NCBI GenBank assembly: GCA_015064415.1
Contig: SVSG01000007.1
Span: forward strand, 17,858-81,857
DNA: 64,000 nt
Direction: 5' to 3'
Origin: Oscillospiraceae bacterium
Lineage (GTDB): Bacteria > Bacillota > Clostridia > Oscillospirales > CAG-272
The notes below the pieces were generated by a model. The model did not search any database. It was not told the DNA's origin and saw only the letters and a program-made list of their open reading frames with translations. How positions within the stretch are numbered: position 1 is the first letter of the stretch; every line of letters begins with the position of its first letter. The position numbers and the translations under genes were made by a program. This document shows positions 47,525-55,913 of the stretch, in pieces.

Positions 47525-49253
47525 TTTCCTTACCTCCCTTCGTCTGCTGCTCGTAGATCTCGCGGTAAATATCCGAGCTTGCAAGCAGCTCCTCGTGTGT
47601 GCCCGCGTTCGCCACGCGGCCGTTCTCCATCACAAGGATGAGGTCCGCGTCCTCCACGGAGGCCACACGCTGGGCAATGATGATCTTGGTGGTCTCGGGA
47701 ATATAGGCTTTGAAGCCCGCACGGATGAGCGCGTCGGTCTTGGTGTCCACCGCGCTGGTGGAATCGTCCAGAATCAGGATCTTCGGCTTTTTGAGTAGGG
47801 CGCGTGCAATGCAAAGGCGCTGCTTCTGACCGCCCGACACGTTGGTGCCGCCCTGCTCGATGTAGGTGTCGTATCCGTCGGGGAAGGAGCTGACGAAATC
47901 GTGCGCTTGCGCCAGCTTGCAGGCCTCGATCAGCTCCTCGTCGGTGGCTTGCTCGTTGCCCCAGCGCAGGTTTTCCTTGATCGTGCCCGAGAACAAAAGG
48001 TTCTTTTGCAGCACCATTGCCACCGCGTCGCGCAGCACAACAAGGTCATATTCCTTCACGTTCACGCCGCCGACCTTGACACACCCCTCGGTCGCATCGT
48101 AAAGGCGGGGGATGAGCTGCACGAGCGACGTCTTGCCCGAGCCCGTGCCGCCGATCACGCCCACGGTCATGCCGGAGCGGATGTGCAGATCCACGTCGGA
48201 GAGGGAATTGCGCTTTGCCTTTTGGGAGTATTTGAAGTTGACGTTTTCAAAATCGATCGAGCCGTCTGCCACAACGGTGACGGCGTTTTCGGGGGAGTGC
48301 AGGGAGGATTCCTCGGACAGCACCTCGTAAATACGCTTCATCGATTCGGTGGACATGGTGAGGATGACGTAGATCATCGACAGCATCATCAGCGACATCA
48401 AAACCTGCATGCCGTAGGTCAGCATCGCGGAAAGCTCGCCCACGCCAAGCTCGCCCACCGTGATGATGAGGCGAGAGCCGACCAGCAGCACGAAGATCAT
48501 GTTGAAGTACATGCAGAACTGCATGATCGGGCGGTTCCACGCCACGATGCGCTCGGCACGCGTGAAGTCACCGCGGATGTTCTCGGCGGCGGCACCGAAC
48601 TTTTCCTTTTCATATTCCTCACGGGAAAAGCCCTTGACCACGCGCATGCCGCGCACGTTTTCCTCGATCGACTCGTTCAGGCGGTCGTACTTGCGGAACA
48701 CGCTGCGGAAGGCGGGCAGCGCCTTGCGCCCCACCATCCAAAGTCCAATGCCAAGCACAGGAATGATGACCACAAAGGTCATGGCGAGCGTGCCGCCCAT
48801 CACAAAGGACATAATGACCGAGAAGATCAGCATCAGGGGCGCGCGGATCGCCGTGCGGATGATCATCATGTAGGACATCTGCACGTTCTGCACGTCGGTC
48901 GTCATACGCGTGACAAGCGAGGTGGAGGAGAATTTATCCACGTTTTCAAAGGAGAATGCACCGATGCGATCGTACAGATCGTGGCGCAGATTCTTCGCGA
49001 AGCCCGCGGATGCACGCGCACAGCAAAAGCCCGCGATGCCACCGCAAGCAAGCGACGCGAATGCCATCACGGCAAGCACCACGCCGATCTTGATGACCTC
49101 GGGTAGCCCGGCACCTTCTTGGATCTTGTTGACAAGATCGGCGGTGATGAAGGGGATCAGCGTTTCGATGATGGATTCCCCAATGATAAAGATCAGCGTA
49201 AGGATCGTGGGCTTTTTGAACTCCCTTACGCATCCCAGCAGTCGTTTGAGCAT
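47517..49253 (-). CDS. multidrug-type ABC transporter, fused permease/ATPase (heterodimer partner)
   Basis: GGTGSGKTSLVQLIPRLYD; NVSGGQKQRLCIARALLKKPKILILDDSTSAVD; overlaps the downstream partner. Confidence 0.95.
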   Translation of the reverse strand: MLKRLLGCVREFKKPTILTLIFIIGESIIETLIPFITADLVNKIQEGAGLPEVIKIGVVLAVMAFASLACGGIAGFCCARASAGFAKNLRHDLYDRIGAFSFENVDKFSSTSLVTRMTTDVQNVQMSYMMIIRTAIRAPLMLIFSVIMSFVMGGTLAMTFVVIIPVLGIGLWMVGRKALPAFRSVFRKYDRLNESIEENVRGMRVVKGFSREEYEKEKFGAAAENIRGDFTRAERIVAWNRPIMQFCMYFNMIFVLLVGSRLIITVGELGVGELSAMLTYGMQVLMSLMMLSMIYVILTMSTESMKRIYEVLSEESSLHSPENAVTVVADGSIDFENVNFKYSQKAKRNSLSDVDLHIRSGMTVGVIGGTGSGKTSLVQLIPRLYDATEGCVKVGGVNVKEYDLVVLRDAVAMVLQKNLLFSGTIKENLRWGNEQATDEELIEACKLAQAHDFVSSFPDGYDTYIEQGGTNVSGGQKQRLCIARALLKKPKILILDDSTSAVDTKTDALIRAGFKAYIPETTKIIIAQRVASVEDADLILVMENGRVANAGTHEELLASSDIYREIYEQQTKGGKENE

Positions 49254-49288
49254 ATAACCTGCCTTTCCGTTGCCCTTGCGGCAACCTT

Positions 49289-49314
49289 AATAGTTAGTAA
49301 CCTAACTATTATAA
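49289..49314 (-). promoter_or_regulatory. palindromic MarR-type operator over the -10 of the ABC pair
   Basis: AATAGTTAG-TAAC-CTAACTATT (49289-49310) overlaps the minus-strand TATAAT (49308-49313). Confidence 0.75.
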
Positions 49315-49380
49315 CAGAAAATGGGTGAAAAAACAAGACGTAAAATGTGAATATTAGGTGATAGAGGGGAAAGAAAAAGG

Positions 49381-49592
49381 GCGGGGAAAACATTTTTGCA
49401 AAATTGTTTTCCCCGCACCCCTTTCAAAAAAGCTTTTACAGCAAGGGAGAGTGGCACAGCCGCATTGTTTGCGGAATCGGCATTGTGCCGCCGCAAAGGC
49501 GCAGCGCATTTTGTTTGCATTTGGCCTCAAAATGATTTAAGGATTTTGAAAGGGGGTGCGGGGGAGGACTTTTATCAAAAGTCCTCCCCCGC
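49381..49592. repeat. inverted pair of dispersed stem-loop repeats (copies E5 and E6)
   Basis: E5 GCGGGGAAAACA...TGTTTTCCCCGC + ACCCCTTTCAAAAAAGCTTTTAC; E6 GGATTTTGAAAGGGGGTGCGGGGGAGGACTTTT-atc-AAAAGTCCTCCCCCGC. Confidence 0.75.
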
Positions 49593-49606
49593 ATCATTCA
49601 TCCTTC

Positions 49607-50206
49607 TCACTCATAAACCGCCCTTGGGCCGCCGATGTATTTGGGGCGGGTGCGGGCGCAGAGAATGTTGGCCTCGCCGATCTTGTCAAGCGTGAGGCGC
49701 ACGGGCACCGCCACGGCGCGCAGATGCATGCCGATGAGCGTGCCGCCGATGTCGATTCCCGCGTGTGCGCGTACGGTTTCGACGGCAACGGGTTGCTCTA
49801 AAGCGTTAAAAACGGCGGTGGCAAAGGAGCCGCCCGCCTTGGGCGCGGGGCGCACCGAGACCACGTCAAGTCCGTATTTTTCCGCGCAAGCGGCTTCCAT
49901 GATAAGGGCACGGTTGAGGTGCTCGCAGCACTGCGCGGCAAGAAAGACACCGCGCTCGCGCACCACGGGGTAAAGCCCCGCAAGCAACGCCTCGGCCACG
50001 GCGGGGATGGAGGCCTTGCCGATGGTGTGCCCCGCGACCTCGGAGGTGGAGCAGCCCACCACCAGAATGTCGCCCGCCCTCAGCGTGGCGGTATCCAACA
50101 GCTCGCGCGCGGCGCGTGCGGCCTCGGTCTTTACCTTATTTAAAAAGCTTTGATCGGTGGCCAGCAGCTCGGCTGTGCCATCCGCGTTTTTCTTGATGTT
50201 TTCCAT
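49607..50206 (-). CDS. TIGR01440/DUF436 (UPF0340, YwlG-like) family protein
   Basis: LVVGCSTSEVAGHTIGKASIPAVAEALLAG; AQCCEHLNRALIMEAACAEKYGLDVVSVRP. Confidence 0.9.
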   Translation of the reverse strand: MENIKKNADGTAELLATDQSFLNKVKTEAARAARELLDTATLRAGDILVVGCSTSEVAGHTIGKASIPAVAEALLAGLYPVVRERGVFLAAQCCEHLNRALIMEAACAEKYGLDVVSVRPAPKAGGSFATAVFNALEQPVAVETVRAHAGIDIGGTLIGMHLRAVAVPVRLTLDKIGEANILCARTRPKYIGGPRAVYE

Positions 50207-50214
50207 AGATTACC

Positions 50215-50841
50215 TCACTTGTCGCGTGATTCGATGATGTAAAGCCCGCCCTTTTTGACCTCAACCAAGGCGCAGTTGCCCGTGATCTCGTTGCTGACGG
50301 CGTACTGATGGGTGTTTTTCAGCTTCGCATTTTTGAGGGGGTATTTGCACCCCTGCACCTCCACGCCCTTGACCTGCGGGTCGGCGGCAATGAGGGAAAG
50401 ATAGGTGAAGCCCTCGCGCGGGATGAGCGCGCCGCTGTTGCGGATAAAGCGTGCGCGATTTTGCCCGTCGGTCATGATGGCGTGTACCTTTTTTTCCTGC
50501 AGATGCGCAAGGATGGCAAGGTTGGAGAGCGTGTGGTCAAGCCGCCCTGAAAGCCCACCGATGATGACGATCTCGGTGGCGCCGCGCGTGAGCGCCAGCT
50601 CCACGGCAAGCTGAGTGTCGGTGAGGTCCTTTTCTGCGGGAACCTGATAGATTTCGGGCCCGTCGGGCAGATTCTCCTTGCCCAGCGAATCAAAGTCGCC
50701 AAGCAGGATATCGGGTGTGATGCCAAGCGCCCGCGCGTTATTCCAGCCGCTGTCCGCGGCAATGCGCAGATCCCTCTCGAGGGGGCGCTCGGTGATGGCG
50801 GCGGCATCGATATTGCCGCCCGTGTAGATGTAAGCACGCAT
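50215..50841 (-). CDS. thiN: thiamine diphosphokinase
   Basis: AADSGWNNARALGITPDILLGDFDSLG; EKDLTDTQLAVELAL; GGLSGRLDHTLSNL. Confidence 0.93.
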   Translation of the reverse strand: MRAYIYTGGNIDAAAITERPLERDLRIAADSGWNNARALGITPDILLGDFDSLGKENLPDGPEIYQVPAEKDLTDTQLAVELALTRGATEIVIIGGLSGRLDHTLSNLAILAHLQEKKVHAIMTDGQNRARFIRNSGALIPREGFTYLSLIAADPQVKGVEVQGCKYPLKNAKLKNTHQYAVSNEITGNCALVEVKKGGLYIIESRDK

Positions 50842-51824
50842 TATTTTTTGCTCCATTCGTGTTTGTTCTTCAGTGCATCAAACATCGCCACGTAGCTTTG
50901 ATGGCGGCTTTTGGCGATCTTGCCCTCGTGCACGGCGGCAAGAATGGCGCACCCCTGTTCCTTGGTGTGCGAGCATTTGGTGAAGCGACACTCGCCTATG
51001 TAGGGCTCAAACTCGCGCATCGTGCCGACAAGGTCGTCGCGCGTGAAGAAATCGAAGCGCACAAAGTCCAGCATACTAAAGCCCGGGGTGTCGGCAATAT
51101 ACGCATTTTCCATACCGTCTATGGGGTAAAGCTCCACGCGGCGGGTGGTATGCTTGCCGCGCGAGATGCGGTGACTGATCTCTCCCGTCTGCAGAGAGAG
51201 CGTGGGGAAAAGGGCATTCATCAGCGTGGATTTGCCCACGCCGGAGGCACCCGCAAAGGCGGCAGTTTTGCCCGCCATCTCGCGTGCGAGATACTCGCGA
51301 AGGGGCGCGATGCCCTCGCCCTCCTTGGCGGAAAGCAAGAAGACGGGGAAGCCCGCCAGCTCGTAAATTTCCTTGAGCGTTTTGGCGTTTTCGGGGTCTA
51401 CGTCACATTTGCCGATGACAAGCACGGGCTCGATGCCGTTGAATTCCGCGATCGAGATCAGCTTGTCAATGGTCTCGGGCACGGGGGTGGGCTCCGCCGC
51501 CGCCACGGTGATAAGCAGCAGGTCAAGATTTGCCATCGGAGGGCGGATCAGCGCGTTTTTGCGCGTGAGGATCTCGGCGATGACGGCGCCGCCGCCGTCG
51601 CTTGCACGCATAAGCTCCCCTTGCTCGTCCTTTGCGCACGCGCTTTCGTCAAACAAAAGGCGCACGCGGTCGCCGGGCAGAGGGGTGACCCCCTCGTGAC
51701 GGAAGTTCCCCTTGGCACGCGCGGCAACAGAGCGCCCCGAAAGCGGCGTTTTTCCCGCATCCAGCGCGATCTCGAAAAGCCCGCCCACACCGCGGATCAC
51801 TTTTCCCGTTTCTTCATATTGCAT
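50841..51824 (-). CDS. rsgA: ribosome small subunit-dependent GTPase A
   Basis: Circularly permuted GTPase: VIGKCD; AGASGVGKSTLMNAL; DTPGFSML; CRFTKCSHTKEQGCAI zinc motif. Confidence 0.95.
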   Translation of the reverse strand: MQYEETGKVIRGVGGLFEIALDAGKTPLSGRSVAARAKGNFRHEGVTPLPGDRVRLLFDESACAKDEQGELMRASDGGGAVIAEILTRKNALIRPPMANLDLLLITVAAAEPTPVPETIDKLISIAEFNGIEPVLVIGKCDVDPENAKTLKEIYELAGFPVFLLSAKEGEGIAPLREYLAREMAGKTAAFAGASGVGKSTLMNALFPTLSLQTGEISHRISRGKHTTRRVELYPIDGMENAYIADTPGFSMLDFVRFDFFTRDDLVGTMREFEPYIGECRFTKCSHTKEQGCAILAAVHEGKIAKSRHQSYVAMFDALKNKHEWSKK

Positions 51825-51923
51825 ACGGCAGACCTTCCTCCTTGTTGAAAATAGATGGCTCCTCACCCGCTTGGCGGGAGGCAAACGGTGTCGACACCGT
51901 TGGGGGGGGGAGATGGCAAAGGG

Positions 51924-52079
51924 TCAAAAGAAAAAGGCGAAAATGCTGCCAAGCAGCCCGAGAGCCCAGAGCACCGTGACGCTGATCGTCACCAGCGCAA
52001 GGGTGGCGACAAGGTTTGCGACAAGCAGGCGCTTTATCGTGGTCGGCTTTTTCTTTTTTGGAACGTTTTTCTTTTTCAC
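51924..52079 (-). CDS. 51-aa single-TM small protein (GTG start), not in supplied ORF track
   Basis: MKKKNVPKKKKPTTIKRLLVANLVATLALVTISVTVLWALGLLGSIFAFFF; GGGAGG RBS 8 nt upstream; fills the rlmN-rsgA gap. Confidence 0.72.
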   Translation of the reverse strand: MKKKNVPKKKKPTTIKRLLVANLVATLALVTISVTVLWALGLLGSIFAFFF

Positions 52080-52135
52080 GGCGTGATCCTCCCGACGGGG
52101 AATTTTGCCGTTATCTTGCCCCGTTTGGGGGCTTT

Positions 52136-53200
52136 TTATGAATTTTGCTTCAGATCCTCGCGACGCAGCTGTCCGCAGGAGGCGTTGATGTCAGAGCCCA
52201 GACGACGGCGAACGGTGGCGCGGATGCCGTTTTTTTCCAAGGTCGCGGCAAACTGCTTGATCGCTTGCGCCCCGGCGCGCTTAAAACCGGTCTCCTCGAC
52301 CTCGTTGACGGGGATGAGGTTGACGTGAATGGGCATCGTCTCCGTGCGGGTGCGCAGGGCGCGGTTGAGCACCAGCGCAAGCTTCGCGGCCTGCTCACGG
52401 CTGTCGTTTTTGCCCGCAATCAGCGTGTACTCAAAGGAGATGCGCCGCCCCGTCGTTTTGTAATAGCGCAGGCACGCCGAGAGCAGCTCCGCCACGGGAT
52501 AGGCGCGGTTGACGGGCATGATGGTGTCGCGCGTTTCATCGTCTGCCGCGTGCAGCGAGATCGACAGCGTGATCGGCAGCTTGTAGGTCGCCAGCTTGTC
52601 GATCTGGGGCACAAGGCCGCAGGTGGAAAGCGAGATGTGGCGGTAGCCGATGTTCACGCCGCCCTCCGCGTTCACCAGCGTGAGAAAGCGCAGTACGTTG
52701 TCAAAATTATCCAGCGGCTCGCCAATGCCCATCATCACGATGCCGTCGATGCGCTCGCCGCTGTCCTTGGCGGCGGCAATGACCTGCCCCAAAAGCTCTG
52801 CGGGCGTGAGATTGCGCACCTTGCCCCCGATGGTGGAGGCGCAGAACTTGCACCCCATCGCGCATCCCACCTGACTGGAGATGCAGATGGTGGTGCCGTG
52901 GTCATAGTGCATCACCACGCTTTCCACGGCGTGCCCGTCGGAAAGCTCGAACAGATATTTCACGGTGCCGTCGATGGCGGACACCAGCTTGCGCTTGACG
53001 CGCGGCAGATAGTAGGTTGCGACCTCGGCAAGCTTTGCACGCGTGGTTTTGCCGATATTGGTCATTTCCTCGGGGGAAAGACCCTTGTGTAATTGCGGGA
53101 AGATCTGCCCCGCGCGATAGCGCGGCTCACCGATGGAAAGGAGCAGCTCCTCCAGCTCTTCCTTCGTCAGCGACAGCAGTTCTTTTTTCGTATTTTCCAT
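52136..53200 (-). CDS. rlmN: 23S rRNA (adenine2503-C2)/tRNA methyltransferase
   Basis: CISSQVGCAMGCKFCASTIGGKVRNLTPAELLGQV radical SAM CxxxCxxC. Confidence 0.95.
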   Translation of the reverse strand: MENTKKELLSLTKEELEELLLSIGEPRYRAGQIFPQLHKGLSPEEMTNIGKTTRAKLAEVATYYLPRVKRKLVSAIDGTVKYLFELSDGHAVESVVMHYDHGTTICISSQVGCAMGCKFCASTIGGKVRNLTPAELLGQVIAAAKDSGERIDGIVMMGIGEPLDNFDNVLRFLTLVNAEGGVNIGYRHISLSTCGLVPQIDKLATYKLPITLSISLHAADDETRDTIMPVNRAYPVAELLSACLRYYKTTGRRISFEYTLIAGKNDSREQAAKLALVLNRALRTRTETMPIHVNLIPVNEVEETGFKRAGAQAIKQFAATLEKNGIRATVRRRLGSDINASCGQLRREDLKQNS

Positions 53201-53205
53201 ACCGT

Positions 53206-54492
53206 TCAGCATCCTTTTTGCATTTTTGCCACGAAAAAGCCGTCCGTGCCGTGCACGGCGGGGGTGAGGGTGATCATTCCGTCCGTGTGCAGCTCGCCCA
53301 CCGAAAAGGGCAGGAGCGAGAACTCCTTGTGTGCCGCAAGGAACGCGCCCACCAGCTCCTCGTTTTCTGCGGGGAGCACCGTGCAGGTGGAGTAAACGAG
53401 AATGCCGCCCGCCTCCACGCACGTGGCGGCGCGCTCCAGGATCTCGCGCTGAATGCGCGGCAGTCCCTCGGCACTTTTCACGTCCTTATAGCGGATGTCC
53501 GGCTTTTTGGCAAGCACGCCGAACCCCGAGCAGGGCACGTCGCAAAGCACGCGGGGATAGGTGCCCGTTTTTTCGGACGAGGCGGTCTTGGCATCCTGCG
53601 CGGCGGCGGTGAGGTTTTCGATGCCGAGCGTTGCGGCACCGCGGCGGATGAGCGAAATTTTGTTTTCATGTAGGTCAAAGCTGTGCACCTCAGCGGCGCC
53701 GTCCAGGGCGGCCCCGAAGGACTTGGAGCCGGGCGCGGCGCAAAGGTCCAGCACGCGCTGTCCGCGCGCGTCCAACGCGGCCACGCAGATCTGCGAGGCC
53801 GCGTCCTGCACGAAGCAAAGCCCTTCCGAAAGGGCTTTTTTCAGCACCTCGCCATCCGTGAAGCGCACGCCGTGCGGCGCGAACTCTGTGGGGGTGCCGC
53901 CAAAGCGCGCGAGCCAGTCCTCGCGCGTGAGCTTTTTTGTGTTGATGCGCACCGTGACGTCGGGCACGCGGGAGAACGCGATCAGCTGTTTTTCCGCACC
54001 GTTCAGCCCCCAAATGCGCAAAAAGGCCTCGGCAAGCTCCTCCGAGATCGAGTAGGCAAGCGAGAGGTAGCGCACGGGCTCCTTGGTCTTATCGGGCAGG
54101 GGAAATTGCCCTTTCGCGCGTAAAAAACCTCGCAGAATGGCGTTCACAAAGCCGCGCGAGCGCGTGGGAACAAGCGACACGCTTTCGTTGATGGCGGCGT
54201 GGTCGGGGATGCGGTCAAAATAAAGCAGCTGACAAAGCCCCAGCCGCAGTGCCGCGCGCACGCGCGGCTCGATCTTGGAGGCAGGGAGCTTGGAATAGGT
54301 GTCGATCACGTGGTCAAGCGTGAGTCGGTGCTCGGTCACGCTGTAAAAAAGCGCGGTGAAAAGTCCGCGATCCGCGCCCGTGAAGTGCCCGCGCGAGAGC
54401 GCGGTGTCAAGGGCGATGTTGCTGTATTGCCCCGCCGCCTCACAGCGAAGCAGAAGCTCGCAGACGGCGGCGCGCAGAGTTTGCTCTGCCAT
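53206..54492 (-). CDS. rsmB: 16S rRNA (cytosine967-C5)-methyltransferase
   Basis: VLDLCAAPGSKSFGAALDG; VLCDVPCSGFGVLAKKPDIRY; VYSTCTVLPAENE. Confidence 0.93.
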   Translation of the reverse strand: MAEQTLRAAVCELLLRCEAAGQYSNIALDTALSRGHFTGADRGLFTALFYSVTEHRLTLDHVIDTYSKLPASKIEPRVRAALRLGLCQLLYFDRIPDHAAINESVSLVPTRSRGFVNAILRGFLRAKGQFPLPDKTKEPVRYLSLAYSISEELAEAFLRIWGLNGAEKQLIAFSRVPDVTVRINTKKLTREDWLARFGGTPTEFAPHGVRFTDGEVLKKALSEGLCFVQDAASQICVAALDARGQRVLDLCAAPGSKSFGAALDGAAEVHSFDLHENKISLIRRGAATLGIENLTAAAQDAKTASSEKTGTYPRVLCDVPCSGFGVLAKKPDIRYKDVKSAEGLPRIQREILERAATCVEAGGILVYSTCTVLPAENEELVGAFLAAHKEFSLLPFSVGELHTDGMITLTPAVHGTDGFFVAKMQKGC

Positions 54493-54493
54493 A

Positions 54494-55426
54494 TCAGTGG
54501 AGCAGGTCGCCCACACACAGGCGGCGACCGCGGATATAGTCGGCGGCGGACATTCTGCCCTTGCCCTCGGGCAACAGGCGATGCAGCTCGATGGCGGTGC
54601 CCTCACCGCAAGCGACGGTCACACAGCCGTCCAGCGCGATCACCGTGCCGGGGGCGGCGTTGGTCACCGTTTTTGCAATACGTGTCTCGATAACCTTCAA
54701 CAATTTGCCGTCGGGCGTGTGCGTGAAGGAGAGCGGAATGGGCGAGAGGCCGCGCGCGAGATCATGTACCGTTTGGGCGTTTTTCGTGAAATCAAGCAGG
54801 CAATCCTCTTTGAGGATTTTGGCGGCGTAGGTCGCCTTGCTGTCATCCTGCTTTGTGGCAACCAGCGTGCCTGCGCGAAGCGCATTGACGGTCTCCAAAA
54901 GGGCCTCGGCACCCGCCGCACCCAGCGCATCGTGAATATCCTCAAAGTTATCGTTTTCCTTGATTGGTACGCGGCGTACGATCAGCATGTCGCCCGTGTC
55001 CAGCCCCTCTGCCATCTGCATGGTGGTGACACCCGTTTCCTTACAGCCGTCGATGATGGCGCGTTGCATCGGCGCGGCACCGCGGTATGCGGGCAAAAGC
55101 GACCCGTGCACGTTCACACAGCCGTATTTCGGGAACTCCAGCACGTAACGGGGCAGAATTTTGCCGTATGCCACCACCACGATGAGGTCGGGGGCAAGTG
55201 CCTTCAGCTCGTTTTCAAACGCGCCGTCCTTGAAGGTCTCTGGCTGATAGACGGGGAGCCCTTGCTCCTCGGCATACACCTTGACAGGGGGCGGCTGGAG
55301 CGCGTAGCCGCGCCCTTTGGGTTTATCGGGTTGGGTGACAACGCCCACGATATTTTCACCTGCTTGCACCAATGCCTTGAGGGTGAAAAGCGCGAAATCG
55401 GGGGTGCCCATAAACAAAATGCGCAT
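54494..55426 (-). CDS. fmt: methionyl-tRNA formyltransferase
   Basis: MRILFMGTPDFALFTLKALVQ; VVAYGKILPRYVLEFPKYGCVNVHGSLLPAYRGAAPMQRAI. Confidence 0.96.
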   Translation of the reverse strand: MRILFMGTPDFALFTLKALVQAGENIVGVVTQPDKPKGRGYALQPPPVKVYAEEQGLPVYQPETFKDGAFENELKALAPDLIVVVAYGKILPRYVLEFPKYGCVNVHGSLLPAYRGAAPMQRAIIDGCKETGVTTMQMAEGLDTGDMLIVRRVPIKENDNFEDIHDALGAAGAEALLETVNALRAGTLVATKQDDSKATYAAKILKEDCLLDFTKNAQTVHDLARGLSPIPLSFTHTPDGKLLKVIETRIAKTVTNAAPGTVIALDGCVTVACGEGTAIELHRLLPEGKGRMSAADYIRGRRLCVGDLLH

Positions 55427-55890
55427 CAAAGCTCCTCCTCGTCCAGCATGCGGGTGACCTTTTCCAGATACAGATGTCCGTCCAGATGGTCGATCTCGTG
55501 GCAGAAGGCACGCGCGAGAAAATCATGCGCGGTGACCTCGTATTCCTCTCCGTGGCGGTTGGTGGCACGTACCGTGACGTGCTTGGGGCGCGTGACAAGC
55601 CCGTAGCGGCCGGGGACGGAAAGACAGCCCTCCGCGCCCTCCTGCTCGCCGCTGTAGGCAATGATCTTGGGGTTGATCAGCTCATAGACCTCGCCGGGCT
55701 CGGTCTCGACCACGGCGATGCGGCGCAAAATGCCCACCTGCGGGGCGGCAAGGCCCACGCCGTCGGCGGCGCGCATCGTCTCGGTCATATCGTCAAGTAA
55801 GGTGAGGATGCGGGGGGTGATTTCCTCGACGGGGCGGCAGACCTTGCCAAGCACCTCGTCACCCACCTTGCGGATGTTCAGTTTAGCCAT
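55426..55890 (-). CDS. def: peptide deformylase
   Basis: DGVGLAAPQVG; EGCLSVPG; FCHEIDHLDGHLY. Confidence 0.97.
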   Translation of the reverse strand: MAKLNIRKVGDEVLGKVCRPVEEITPRILTLLDDMTETMRAADGVGLAAPQVGILRRIAVVETEPGEVYELINPKIIAYSGEQEGAEGCLSVPGRYGLVTRPKHVTVRATNRHGEEYEVTAHDFLARAFCHEIDHLDGHLYLEKVTRMLDEEEL

Positions 55891-55913
55891 AGGGAAAATC
55901 TCCTTTTCAGTTA

